Positions 1-8,477 of a DNA stretch of 64,000 bases are shown here, piece after piece. The DNA is taken from NCBI RefSeq assembly GCF_035207705.1, contig NZ_CP128187.1:3100001-3164000 (forward strand), given 5' to 3'. Source of the DNA: Maribacter sp. BPC-D8. Lineage in GTDB: Bacteria; Bacteroidota; Bacteroidia; Flavobacteriales; Flavobacteriaceae. Each line of letters begins with the position of its first letter. Position 1 is the first letter of the stretch. The notes under the pieces were generated by a model. That model did no database searches. It saw only the letters and a list, made by a program, of their open reading frames with translations, and was not told the origin of the DNA. The translations under genes and the position numbers were made by a program.

Positions 1-94
1 ATTGGCGTGCGGCATCGCGAATTAACAGATGTTCTTCAGAAAGTAAATCATCTAAATTGTAATAATCTGGTGCTTCAAATAAATCTGGTCTCAT
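1..94 (-). CDS. Acyl-CoA dehydrogenase (glutaryl-CoA dehydrogenase-like), N-terminal fragment
   Basis: Only the first 31 codons lie in the window; the gene runs off the left edge. Translation from the ATG at 94 begins MRPDLFEAPDYYNLDDLL, followed by SEEHLLIRDAAR. This resembles the N-terminus of flavobacterial acyl-CoA dehydrogenases of the glutaryl-CoA dehydrogenase type, flavoenzymes that oxidise acyl-CoA thioesters in amino-acid or fatty-acid catabolism. The 'EEH..(I/V)RD.AR' pattern is the usual start of the alpha-helical N-terminal domain. The substrate cannot be inferred from so short a piece. The gene is separated from trmN6 by 55 nt and probably has its own promoter. Confidence 0.6.
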   Translation of the reverse strand, partial: MRPDLFEAPDYYNLDDLLSEEHLLIRDAARQ

Positions 95-108
95 AACAAT
101 GCTTTTAT

Positions 109-141
109 CAAAGATAAATAAAGAAATATAACAATATGCAA
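109..141 (-). promoter_or_regulatory. Candidate promoter for the acyl-CoA dehydrogenase gene
   Basis: On the minus strand TATCTTTG (116 to 109) matches the Bacteroidota -7 consensus TAnnTTTG and lies 14 nt before the ATG. A TTG at 141-139 is 22 nt away, slightly longer than the usual 19-21. The -7 match is exact, the -33 spacing is poor. Confidence 0.35.
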
Positions 142-149
142 GACTAAAG

Positions 150-863
150 TTACATTTTTAAATAAAACTCTTTAGTCAAGTCCACATACTCAGCAGTATA
201 GACATGCCGTTCTGTTTCAATCACCAACTCGGTAGTCTTACATTTTTGTTCTTCTCTAGAGAACGCCAATAACACACGTTTTATTTCTGAAGTCGGGTTC
301 CCTTTTACATGAAGACATTCTTTTGGAAACAAACCTAAGTCTGCTGCCATATGTACAAATGCCTCTTTTTCTTTAAAAGGAATAATTGTAGCGAATTGTC
401 CGTTTTCGGTTAGTAATTTCGAAACACCCTCTAAAAGTTCATTAAAGGGAAGAAACTCATTTTGTCGTGCTTGATCTCGCTGTAGATTACCCGAAGTTAC
501 CGTCTCAGCATAAAAAGGTGGGTTACAAACAATCAATTCATATTGGTCTTCGATTTCATCAACGAATTCATCTAAACCGGCATGGTAGCAGTATAATCGA
601 TCGCCCCATGGCGATAACTCAAAATTCTCTACACATTGCTCATAGGCATCTGCATCAATCTCTATGGCATCCATTACCTCTGCAAAGCAACGTTGTGCCA
701 ACATTAAAGAAATAACACCTGTACCAGCACCAATATCAAGAATAGATTCTGGGTTGTTTTCGACATTTGCCCAAGCACCTAAAAGAACTCCGTCTGTACC
801 AATTTTCATGGCGCAGCGATCTTGGTTGACACTGAACTGTTTAAATTTAAAAGGCTCGCTCAC
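150..863 (-). CDS. trmN6: tRNA1(Val) (adenine(37)-N6)-methyltransferase
   Basis: A 237-residue class I SAM-dependent methyltransferase of the YfiC/TrmN6 family, which makes m6A at position 37 of tRNA-Val in Escherichia coli. The N-terminal FKFKQFSVNQD segment is typical of the family. SAM motif I is ILDIGAGTGVISLML at residues 41-55, and the catalytic NPPFY motif of adenine/N6 methyltransferases is at 114-118. Length is normal for the family. The gene starts 10 nt after the stop of the upstream LytTR regulator gene, so it is probably the last gene of the lytS-lytR-trmN6 transcript. The identification is firm; the exact tRNA substrate here is inferred from the family. Confidence 0.88.
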   Translation of the reverse strand: MSEPFKFKQFSVNQDRCAMKIGTDGVLLGAWANVENNPESILDIGAGTGVISLMLAQRCFAEVMDAIEIDADAYEQCVENFELSPWGDRLYCYHAGLDEFVDEIEDQYELIVCNPPFYAETVTSGNLQRDQARQNEFLPFNELLEGVSKLLTENGQFATIIPFKEKEAFVHMAADLGLFPKECLHVKGNPTSEIKRVLLAFSREEQKCKTTELVIETERHVYTAEYVDLTKEFYLKM

Positions 864-873
864 AGTAAAAATC

Positions 874-1587
874 CTAATCCGTTAAATCATTTAATATTCT
901 ACTTTTGGCATCTGCCAAGTAGCTTCTACCAATAGTATATCTAATACCACCAATTTCAACACTATTACCTTCAACAACACTAACCTTATCTACGGCAATA
1001 GTGTAAGACCTATGAATTCTAAGAAAATTATCGCCTGGTAGTTCATCTGTAAAACTACTTAGTGTTCTATGGATGATATATTTAGCGGTTGGGGTAATAA
1101 TTCTTATATAATCTTTTAAGCTCTCTATGACCATTATCTCCTCAAGGTATATTTTCTGAAGCTTCTTTTTATCGACCTTCACGAAAATTGATGGTTTCTC
1201 GTCTTTATCTGACGAACCATTATCTGAACCTTTCTTTAAACCAATTACACGGTCTACAGATTTAAAGAATCTAGGTAATGAAATAGGCTTCACCAAATAA
1301 TCTATCGCCTCAAGCTCAAAACTTTTTAATGCATGCTCTTCATGTGCCGTAGTCATAATAACAAATGGCTTTTTATGTAACGTACTCAAGAATTCCAATC
1401 CGTCAAGAAAGGGCATATTAATATCTAAGAACATGATATCAACTTGGTGGTCTCTTAAAAAAGTTGATGCATCCAAGGCGTTTGAAAAGGTGCCTTCTAA
1501 CTGCAATTCTTTAACTCTCTCTATATAGTTTTTAAGCACCTTTACTGCTAACGGTTCATCATCTACAACTATCACTTTCAAAATCAT
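874..1587 (-). CDS. LytTR-family two-component response regulator
   Basis: A 237-residue protein with an N-terminal receiver domain (about 3-120) and a C-terminal LytTR DNA-binding domain (about 135-235). The receiver has the acidic pair D9/D10, the phospho-acceptor D55 in FLDINMP, and the conserved lysine in LVKPISL near residue 105. LytTR proteins bind promoter DNA through beta-strands rather than a helix-turn-helix. The ATG overlaps the stop of the sensor kinase gene by 4 nt (ATGA), so the pair is translationally coupled. The target genes are unknown; the CBM9 and SusC block starts about 360 nt beyond the kinase gene in the opposite direction, which makes it a possible but unproven target. 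Confidence 0.93.
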   Translation of the reverse strand: MILKVIVVDDEPLAVKVLKNYIERVKELQLEGTFSNALDASTFLRDHQVDIMFLDINMPFLDGLEFLSTLHKKPFVIMTTAHEEHALKSFELEAIDYLVKPISLPRFFKSVDRVIGLKKGSDNGSSDKDEKPSIFVKVDKKKLQKIYLEEIMVIESLKDYIRIITPTAKYIIHRTLSSFTDELPGDNFLRIHRSYTIAVDKVSVVEGNSVEIGGIRYTIGRSYLADAKSRILNDLTD

Positions 1588-2669
1588 ATCACCTTAAGCT
1601 TTAAAAAAACATTGAACATTTTATCCTCTTCGAATATCTGTAAATCATAATCATTTTTACCATACCCTAACTCTAAACGCTTTTTCACATTCGAGAGACC
1701 GATACCACCTCTTTTTACAGGATAAACATACTCTTTATTAACATTAGGTATAGAATTGGACACTTTAAAGTCCATAAAACCATCTTCCACCTTTATATCA
1801 ATTTTTATCTTCATTTCCCCAATATTCTTACTTGCCCCATGCTTAAAGCAATTTTCTATAAGAGGAATAAGCAACATTGGCGGTATTTTACAATTAACAA
1901 GATCGCCTGAAATATTCATATCAATCTTCAAAGAGTCATCGAAACGAATACGTTCCAAATCTATGTAATTTCTAATACAATTAATTTCGCTAGTTAAATC
2001 TTGTCGTTGCTTTTTTGTTGCATACAATAAATAACGCATTAGCTCAGACAATTTTAAAATAACCTCGGGCGCCTGGTCAGATTTTTCTAGCGTTAAAGAA
2101 TATATGTTATTTAAGGTATTAAAAAAGAAATGTGGAGAAACCTGAGAACGTAAAAAACGGAGTTCTGTTTTTAATTGTCTCTTTTCTAAATCATGTAGTT
2201 TACTACTTTCTCTAAGCCAATCGACCGTAAGTTTAATCGCTGTAAAAAAAGATATTACATACACCTCACCTATCATAGTTTGTACTGCGTAGCCAATAGT
2301 AAGTGTATCTATAATTTCGTTTGCTTCTGGCATAACATCTGTACTCACCAAATAATAGGTAAGGTTATATTTGAATAAGAGCATTACGAGTAAAGCCAAT
2401 AATATATATATCGTATACTGAACGTATTTTTTAGTATAAATGAACTTTGGCATTAAGTAGTAGGCATTCAAATAAGCCAAAAACATGTGTATAGGAAAAC
2501 CTATTAAATTGGTACGTAAAGAAAGTAGAAAATCGTCGTGAATGAAGGTCCAACGAAAAGTATTAAATCCGAAGTAGACCGACCAAAATAAAATGTGGTG
2601 CCAGGGTTTAATTTCACTGGTTCCGAAGAATTTAGGCCTATTTAAAAACTTTCTCAATCTAATATCCAT
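1584..2669 (-). CDS. LytS/YehU-type sensor histidine kinase
   Basis: A 361-residue inner-membrane kinase of the His_kinase (PF06580) type. About four hydrophobic segments occupy residues 25-150. They are followed by a short coiled linker (about 155-175) and the phosphorylation motif SPHFFFNTLNNIYSL, with the acceptor histidine at 180. The N-box LLIPLIENCFKHG (about 267-279) and a glycine-rich GGIGLSNVKKRL form the ATP-binding domain. There is no extracellular sensor domain beyond short loops, so the signal may be sensed in or at the membrane. It is the first gene of the operon with the LytTR regulator, its evident partner. Confidence 0.92.
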   Translation of the reverse strand: MDIRLRKFLNRPKFFGTSEIKPWHHILFWSVYFGFNTFRWTFIHDDFLLSLRTNLIGFPIHMFLAYLNAYYLMPKFIYTKKYVQYTIYILLALLVMLLFKYNLTYYLVSTDVMPEANEIIDTLTIGYAVQTMIGEVYVISFFTAIKLTVDWLRESSKLHDLEKRQLKTELRFLRSQVSPHFFFNTLNNIYSLTLEKSDQAPEVILKLSELMRYLLYATKKQRQDLTSEINCIRNYIDLERIRFDDSLKIDMNISGDLVNCKIPPMLLIPLIENCFKHGASKNIGEMKIKIDIKVEDGFMDFKVSNSIPNVNKEYVYPVKRGGIGLSNVKKRLELGYGKNDYDLQIFEEDKMFNVFLKLKVI

Positions 2670-3023
2670 AGGCTAAATACACTTCTGCTTTATTGACTTA
2701 ATTTGACGTTGAGCATCAATCTTTAGTTGTTAGGCTAAAATTATTCGGATTAACCATTATTTTGAAAATATTCAACGTGACTGTTTCGAATAGGTAAATA
2801 TTAATCGTTGCTAAATGTACTTAAAAACAACAAGAGCATGATTTCACTTTAAAATGAGATTAATAGCCAATTCGAATCGACTTATAATATTAAAAACACC
2901 CAAAGGGTAGAACAAATTAAAGTAAAAGGATTGACTTACCTAATATCCTTTAAATCTAAATATCGCAATAATTGATATAGCGAATGTTAGCAAAAATTTA
3001 ATTACTACATTAAAAATAAGATT
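2670..3023. other. Divergent intergenic region without a gene
   Basis: 354 nt of AT-rich DNA between the lytS-type gene (leftward) and the CBM9 gene (rightward). It must hold the start signals for both. I found no exact TTG-N19-TAnnTTTG promoter on either strand and no convincing hairpin. No open reading frame here looks like a gene. Confidence 0.5.
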
Positions 3024-4121
3024 ATGGCAATTGTCAATAAGAAATCAATAAAGTCAAAAAAAGCAGTTGCCCTATTATTGTTTTTACTATACCTAGGTGC
3101 CATATCAATGGCAGCTCAGAAAACACCTCTTACTTACGTAGCACAAAATACTACAGAAAACATTACAGTAGATGGAAAAATGGATGAGTCTTCATGGCAA
3201 AAAACATCTTGGTCCAGCAACTTTATAGATATTGAAGGTATTAAAAAGCCAACTTATGAAACCAAATTCAAAATGCTTTGGGACGATACCAATATCTATT
3301 TTTTTGCTGAATTAAAAGAACCACATGTTTGGGGAACTTTAAAACAAAAAGACACCATAATATTTTACAATAATGATTTTGAAATCTTTATTGACCCAGA
3401 TGGTGACACTCATAATTACTACGAATTTGAAATGAACGCCTTAAATACCATATGGGATCTTTACCTATCTAAACCTTACAGAAACAACGGACATATAACT
3501 GATGGATGGGATTTTAAAGGAATAAAAACAGCAGTACAGGTAAACGGCACCTTAAACAATGTTTCTGATATTGATGAAGGTTGGTCTATAGAAATCGCAA
3601 TACCATGGTCGTTCACCACTGCACCTGGCGGAAAACCTCATGTACCAGAAAATGAATCTTGGAGAATAAATTTTTCGAGAGTGAATTGGGATTTCGAAGT
3701 GCAAAACGGCAAGTATTCTCGAAAAAGAGATAGTGCAGGTAAATTTCTACCAGAATATAACTGGGTATGGTCACCGCAAGAAGTCATAAATATGCACGAA
3801 CCAGAACGATGGGGTTATGTTTATTTCAACAAAGACTCTAATATCACCGAATATATAATACCTGAAGATGAACATATTAAGTGGTACATGTATGAATTGT
3901 ATAGAAATCTTAAGAATGAAAATAGCGACAAAAAGAAGTGGACTTTAAAAAACGGACAGCTACAACACGAGCCTAAAACAATAGCAAAAAAGGCAATAGC
4001 TGCTGTTTTAGAAGAGAATAATTTCGGCTTTGACCTTTGGGTAAAAAGTCCGTTCACGAACAATAAATTAATCATACATACCGACGGAAAATTTGAAACC
4101 TACCATGATAAAACCAACTAA
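3024..4121 (+). CDS. Secreted carbohydrate-binding family 9-like protein
   Basis: A 365-residue protein with a lysine-rich N-terminus and a hydrophobic signal segment (about 14-31, AVALLLFLLYLGAISMAA). Residues about 40-250 resemble the CBM9-like fold: VDGKMDESSWQKTSW near the start, the KMLWDDTNIYFFAEL strand, an NNDFEIFIDPDGD segment and an INFSRVNWD segment. Family members bind sugars or accompany glycosidases; no catalytic residues are recognisable. The last 100 residues are not recognised. Its 3' end overlaps the start of the next gene, a putative glycoside hydrolase, so the two are probably made together and act on the same glycan. Confidence 0.8.
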   Translation: MAIVNKKSIKSKKAVALLLFLLYLGAISMAAQKTPLTYVAQNTTENITVDGKMDESSWQKTSWSSNFIDIEGIKKPTYETKFKMLWDDTNIYFFAELKEPHVWGTLKQKDTIIFYNNDFEIFIDPDGDTHNYYEFEMNALNTIWDLYLSKPYRNNGHITDGWDFKGIKTAVQVNGTLNNVSDIDEGWSIEIAIPWSFTTAPGGKPHVPENESWRINFSRVNWDFEVQNGKYSRKRDSAGKFLPEYNWVWSPQEVINMHEPERWGYVYFNKDSNITEYIIPEDEHIKWYMYELYRNLKNENSDKKKWTLKNGQLQHEPKTIAKKAIAAVLEENNFGFDLWVKSPFTNNKLIIHTDGKFETYHDKTN

Positions 4122-5217
4122 ATTTTTAATTTTTTTCATTTTCGCCTTTATTATTTCATGTGAAACGAAGAAAGAAACAGCTACCGAAACTACCAATGAT
4201 AACTCTATTTCTAAAGAAGGGAAATTTAAACTCTGGACTTGGATCACTGCTGAAAAAACCAGAACCGATGCCTCATTTGACGAGGAATTTAAAAAGTATG
4301 GCGATAACGGATTAGATGCAATTTTAATTAACACATACGGCGACCCAGAACTATTAGCTAGACTTGTACCAATTGCCAAAAAACATAATCTAGAAGTTCA
4401 CGCTTGGATGTTTACCATGAATCGCCCTGGTGATAAAGTCGCAGAACAGCACCCAGAATGGTACGCGGTAAGTAGAGATGGTAAATCTTGCTTTGACGAA
4501 CCACCTTATGTAGGTTATTACAAGTGGCTTTGCCCAACTAGAAAAGAATCTCGCGAACACATTCTAGGCTTAATAGAAGGATTATCCAAAGTTGAAGGTG
4601 TAGCTAGTTTTCATTTAGATTATATCAGATACTCAGACATCTTTTTACCTATTGGGCTGTTACCAAAATATGATTTGAAACAAGAAACTGAACTACCAGA
4701 ATATGACTTCTGCTATTGCGATGTATGTACGGCTGAATTCGAAAAAGAACATCATAAAAATCCGAATGACTTTAGTAATCCTGCGATTGATATGGAGTGG
4801 AAAAATTTCAGATTAAATAAGGTCAAAGCGATTGTAGACGAAGCTTATAAAATTACCCATGAAAATGGTAAATTATTAACTGCGGCTGTATTTCCTTATC
4901 CAGAGATGGCAGATCATATGGTTCGCCAAAGATGGGATAAATGGCAGGTAGATGCTGTATTACCGATGATCTATAATGTTTTCTATAACGAAGAAATTGA
5001 TTGGATCGGGTACGCCACTAAACAAGGAGTTGAAGATTTAGAAGGCAGAAATACAGAATTACATACCGGTATTTATGTGCCAGAAATGACCGTTGAGCAA
5101 TTAACAGAAGCTATTCATCAAGCAAAAAGCAATGGTGCAAACGGAGTATCATTCTTTGACGGACCAGCTATAACCGACGAACAATGGCAAGTAATTAAAG
5201 CTTCACAAAAACCTTAA
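4105..5217 (+). CDS. Lipoprotein TIM-barrel putative glycoside hydrolase (GHL10-like)
   Basis: The chosen ATG at 4105 gives 370 residues beginning MIKPTKFLIFFIFAFIISC, a good lipoprotein signal with the lipobox ending at Cys19. A TTG 12 nt upstream adds four residues and is less likely. Residues about 45-365 look like a (beta/alpha)8 hydrolase of the GHL10/DUF4015 type: GLDAILINTYGD, LEVHAWMF, then FHLDYIRYSD, whose aspartate is the likely catalytic residue by analogy, and VSFFDGPAI near the end. A CYCDVC cluster after the LDYIRY motif might bind a metal or form disulfides. The start lies inside the CBM9 gene (17-nt overlap). The natural substrate cannot be read from the sequence. Confidence 0.72.
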   Translation: MIKPTKFLIFFIFAFIISCETKKETATETTNDNSISKEGKFKLWTWITAEKTRTDASFDEEFKKYGDNGLDAILINTYGDPELLARLVPIAKKHNLEVHAWMFTMNRPGDKVAEQHPEWYAVSRDGKSCFDEPPYVGYYKWLCPTRKESREHILGLIEGLSKVEGVASFHLDYIRYSDIFLPIGLLPKYDLKQETELPEYDFCYCDVCTAEFEKEHHKNPNDFSNPAIDMEWKNFRLNKVKAIVDEAYKITHENGKLLTAAVFPYPEMADHMVRQRWDKWQVDAVLPMIYNVFYNEEIDWIGYATKQGVEDLEGRNTELHTGIYVPEMTVEQLTEAIHQAKSNGANGVSFFDGPAITDEQWQVIKASQKP

Positions 5218-5363
5218 TTATTGTTTCATTTCTAAAGTTTTACTTTTTGTTAACACGTTGTTAAGCTTTTCACAATAGTTATTTGTCGAAATTTTTCATC
5301 ATTCAACAGATTATAGATCAACTTGATACCTTATTATATTCAACTAACTAAACTCAATCATTT

Positions 5364-8300
5364 ATGAACAAAAAATTCTTAAGTTTTTTGACCATTACGT
5401 TACTGCTGTTTTTTCAAGGAGTAACCGGTCAAGATAAAAACGTATCTGGTATTGTCACAGACGATACAGGATCACCTTTGCCGGGTGTAAACGTTGTTGA
5501 AAAAGGCACATCGAATGGTACTTCTACCGATTTTGATGGTAATTACGTAATTAACGTTGACACAAATGCAACTTTAGTATTTTCATCTTTAGGGTATAAA
5601 ACTAAAGAAGTTGCTGTCAATGGTAGATCAACAGTAAACGCTTCAATTGACGAAGATGCTAGCGAATTAGATGAAGTAGTTGTAACTGCTTTAGGTATTC
5701 GTAAAGAAACCAAAGCATTAGGGTATTCATTAACAGAGGTTGATGCTGACGAAATCGCAACAATTAAAACACCAAATGCAATTAACTCGTTACAGGGTAA
5801 AATAGCTGGTGTAAACATTTCACAAAATGCAACAGGTGCTGCTGGTTCTAGTAGAGTTGTAATTAGAGGTGCAAGTTCATTATCCGGTAACAACCAACCA
5901 CTTTATGTAGTTGATGGTATTCCTATAGGTAACGGAAATAATGGTTCTGCCAGTTTATGGGGTGGATCTGATGGTGGTGATGGTATTTCTAGTTTGAACC
6001 CAGATGACATCGAATCTATTTCTGTTCTTAAAGGTGGTGCAGCATCTGCGCTTTACGGCTCTCGTGCCGCAGGTGGAGTAATTATAGTGACTACTAAATC
6101 CGGTAAAGACCAAGAAGGTTTCGGAGTTGAATTTAGTAGTTCTGTAACTTTTGATAGAGTAAACACAGATTTACAAGATTTTCAACAAGATTACGGTCAA
6201 GGTATTAGAGGCGAAAGACCAGCAACACAAACTGCTGCTTTAGACGCAGGTAGTTCTTCTTGGGGTGAAGCTTTTGACGGAGCAAACTCTATACAATTTG
6301 ATGGCGTTTCTAGACCATACTCTTATACTGGAAACAATGTAGATAAATTCTACAGAACAGGTTCTACATTCATTAATACAGTCGCAATAACAAATGCTTC
6401 TGAAAACATGACCTATAGATTGTCTGCTTCAGACTTAACGAATGAAGACGTTCTGCCAAATGCAGGATTAAACAGAAAATCATTCTCTATAAATTCAAGC
6501 GCAATTTTAGCTGAAAAATTGACTAGTAGCGTAAATGCAAAATACATTATAGAAAAGGTTAAAAATAGACCTAGACTTTCAGATTCTCCAGGTAACGCCA
6601 ATTTCTCTGTTGCATTATTACCAGGTAACATAGATGTAACAACATTACAACCAGCAACAAATCCTGATGGTTCTGAAAGAGGTTTTAGCACGAATACATT
6701 TTCTACCAATCCATATTTCGCAGCAAATAATTTCAATAATGAAGATGTAAGAAATAGAATTATAGCATCTACATCATTACGTTATGACATTTTAGACTGG
6801 CTTTCTTTAACCGGTAGAATCGGTATTGATCATGATGTTATTAGAAGAACATCTGCAGAACCATTTGGTACTGCATACAAACCTTTAGGTGGTATCAATG
6901 AAGAAGAAAGAAGATACAATCAAGTTGATGCGGATTTAATATTAGCTGCTGAAAAAGATATCACAGACAAATTTGCTATTTCTGCTCTTGTTGGTGCCAA
7001 CAATAACCACGTTAAATCTGAAAACCTTTTCTTAGGTGGTAATGATTTTATTGTTCCTGGTTTAGAAGATATAGGCAATACAGTTAGTCAGTCTCGTAGT
7101 AGAGAATATTCAGAAAGAAAAATTGGATCAGTATATGGTTCACTAGAATTATCTTACGATCGCTGGGCATATGTAACTTTTACTGGCAGAAATGACTGGT
7201 TCTCAACCTTATCTTTCCCTGGAAAAACTACGCCAAACGATGACTTTTACCCTTCTGTTAATGGTAGTTTAATTCTATCAGACGCACTTAACCTACCTTC
7301 ATTTGTAAGTTTCTTAAAACTTAGAGGTGGTTATTCTGAAGTTGCAGGTGGTGCACAAAACCCTTACTCTTTAGCTTTAACTTACGAGATTTTCGGAAAC
7401 CCTATTGCAGGTCAACCATTAGGAAGGATTTCAGGAAGCACAGTACCAAATGCTAATTTAGTAGCCTTTAGTAAAAGTGAAACTGAAATAGGTTTAGATA
7501 TGAGATTCTTCAACAACAGACTTTCACTTGACGTTGCTTACTACAGTAATGAAACGACTAATGATATTGTTGATGTAGCAACTTCATCTTATTCAGGATT
7601 TTCTGGAGCAAGTGCCAACTTAGGTAAGGTTTCAAATGAAGGTGTTGAATTTTTAATTAGTGGTTCTCCTATCAAAACAAATGACTTTACATGGAATACG
7701 ACAATTAATGGTGCCTACAATCGAGGTTTAGTTGAAGCAACTGATGATGTTAATTCTGATGTTAATTTAGATGAACCAAGAACACAGAACGTTAGAATTA
7801 CACATATCGTTGGTGAAACTTATGGAACTATCGTTGGCGTATCTTACGAGCGTGATGATAATGGTACTATCGTTTATGAAATTGATGGAGACGGGGTTCC
7901 TAGAGCAGTAGAAGGTGAACGTAAAATACTAGGCGAAGGTGTACCTCCATTAACTCTTGGTTTTACAAATTCATTTAATTATAAGAACTTCAATTTGAAC
8001 TTCTTGATCGATGGTAAATTTGGAGGTCAGATATTCTCTGGTACCAACACCATTCTTTATGGATCAGGTTTACATAAAAACACTTTAGAAGGTAGAGAAA
8101 GTGGCTTAACTGTTTCTGGTATTGACCAAGCAACTGGTCAGCCATTTACAACTACTGTAGCTCCAGAAAACCTTTCAACATACTACGGTGAAATAAACGA
8201 TATCGCAGAAGAGTTCGTTGAAGATTCTGATTATATCAAATTCAGACAATTAAGCATTGGGTATTCATTACCTCAGAAAGCTTTGGAAAATGTATTCTTA

Positions 8301-8468
8301 ACCAATGTTAACGTATCGCTGATTGCATCAAACTTATTTTACATCAAAAAAAGTGTTGATAATATTGACCCAGAAAGTGCGTACACTGCAGGAAACTCGC
8401 AAGGTTTAGAATATTTCGGGGTTCCGTCTGCTAGAAGTTACGGTCTAACTATCAATGTAAAGTTTTAA
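5364..8468 (+). CDS. SusC/RagA-family TonB-dependent outer-membrane transporter
   Basis: 1034 residues, the usual size for SusC-like oligosaccharide importers. It has a signal peptide (1-22), a carboxypeptidase-regulatory-like domain (about 24-100, VSGIVTDDTGSPLPGVNVV), a TonB-box-like segment ELDEVVVTALGI, and a plug domain with the family motif ALYGSRAAGGVIIVTTKSG (about 230-248). A 22-strand-type beta-barrel follows and ends in YGLTINVKF with a terminal phenylalanine. It forms the channel of a SusCD pair with the next gene 9 nt downstream. Substrate specificity is unknown; the neighbouring sulfatase and glycosidase suggest a sulfated or decorated glycan. The 146-nt leader shows no exact consensus promoter. 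Confidence 0.96.
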   Translation: MNKKFLSFLTITLLLFFQGVTGQDKNVSGIVTDDTGSPLPGVNVVEKGTSNGTSTDFDGNYVINVDTNATLVFSSLGYKTKEVAVNGRSTVNASIDEDASELDEVVVTALGIRKETKALGYSLTEVDADEIATIKTPNAINSLQGKIAGVNISQNATGAAGSSRVVIRGASSLSGNNQPLYVVDGIPIGNGNNGSASLWGGSDGGDGISSLNPDDIESISVLKGGAASALYGSRAAGGVIIVTTKSGKDQEGFGVEFSSSVTFDRVNTDLQDFQQDYGQGIRGERPATQTAALDAGSSSWGEAFDGANSIQFDGVSRPYSYTGNNVDKFYRTGSTFINTVAITNASENMTYRLSASDLTNEDVLPNAGLNRKSFSINSSAILAEKLTSSVNAKYIIEKVKNRPRLSDSPGNANFSVALLPGNIDVTTLQPATNPDGSERGFSTNTFSTNPYFAANNFNNEDVRNRIIASTSLRYDILDWLSLTGRIGIDHDVIRRTSAEPFGTAYKPLGGINEEERRYNQVDADLILAAEKDITDKFAISALVGANNNHVKSENLFLGGNDFIVPGLEDIGNTVSQSRSREYSERKIGSVYGSLELSYDRWAYVTFTGRNDWFSTLSFPGKTTPNDDFYPSVNGSLILSDALNLPSFVSFLKLRGGYSEVAGGAQNPYSLALTYEIFGNPIAGQPLGRISGSTVPNANLVAFSKSETEIGLDMRFFNNRLSLDVAYYSNETTNDIVDVATSSYSGFSGASANLGKVSNEGVEFLISGSPIKTNDFTWNTTINGAYNRGLVEATDDVNSDVNLDEPRTQNVRITHIVGETYGTIVGVSYERDDNGTIVYEIDGDGVPRAVEGERKILGEGVPPLTLGFTNSFNYKNFNLNFLIDGKFGGQIFSGTNTILYGSGLHKNTLEGRESGLTVSGIDQATGQPFTTTVAPENLSTYYGEINDIAEEFVEDSDYIKFRQLSIGYSLPQKALENVFLTNVNVSLIASNLFYIKKSVDNIDPESAYTAGNSQGLEYFGVPSARSYGLTINVKF

Positions 8469-8477
8469 AAGAGAACT

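Noticed and set aside
4093..4104. TTG start for the GHL10-like gene.
   Set aside because: The ATG four codons downstream gives a better lipoprotein signal and start codon.
4068..4379. Minus-strand frame across the CBM9/GHL10 junction.
   Set aside because: Antisense to two supported genes; low-complexity translation.
5221..5285. Consensus promoter for susC.
   Set aside because: TTG sites at 5221 and 5258 pair only with poor -7 boxes (ACTTTTTG, GTTATTTG) at wrong spacing.
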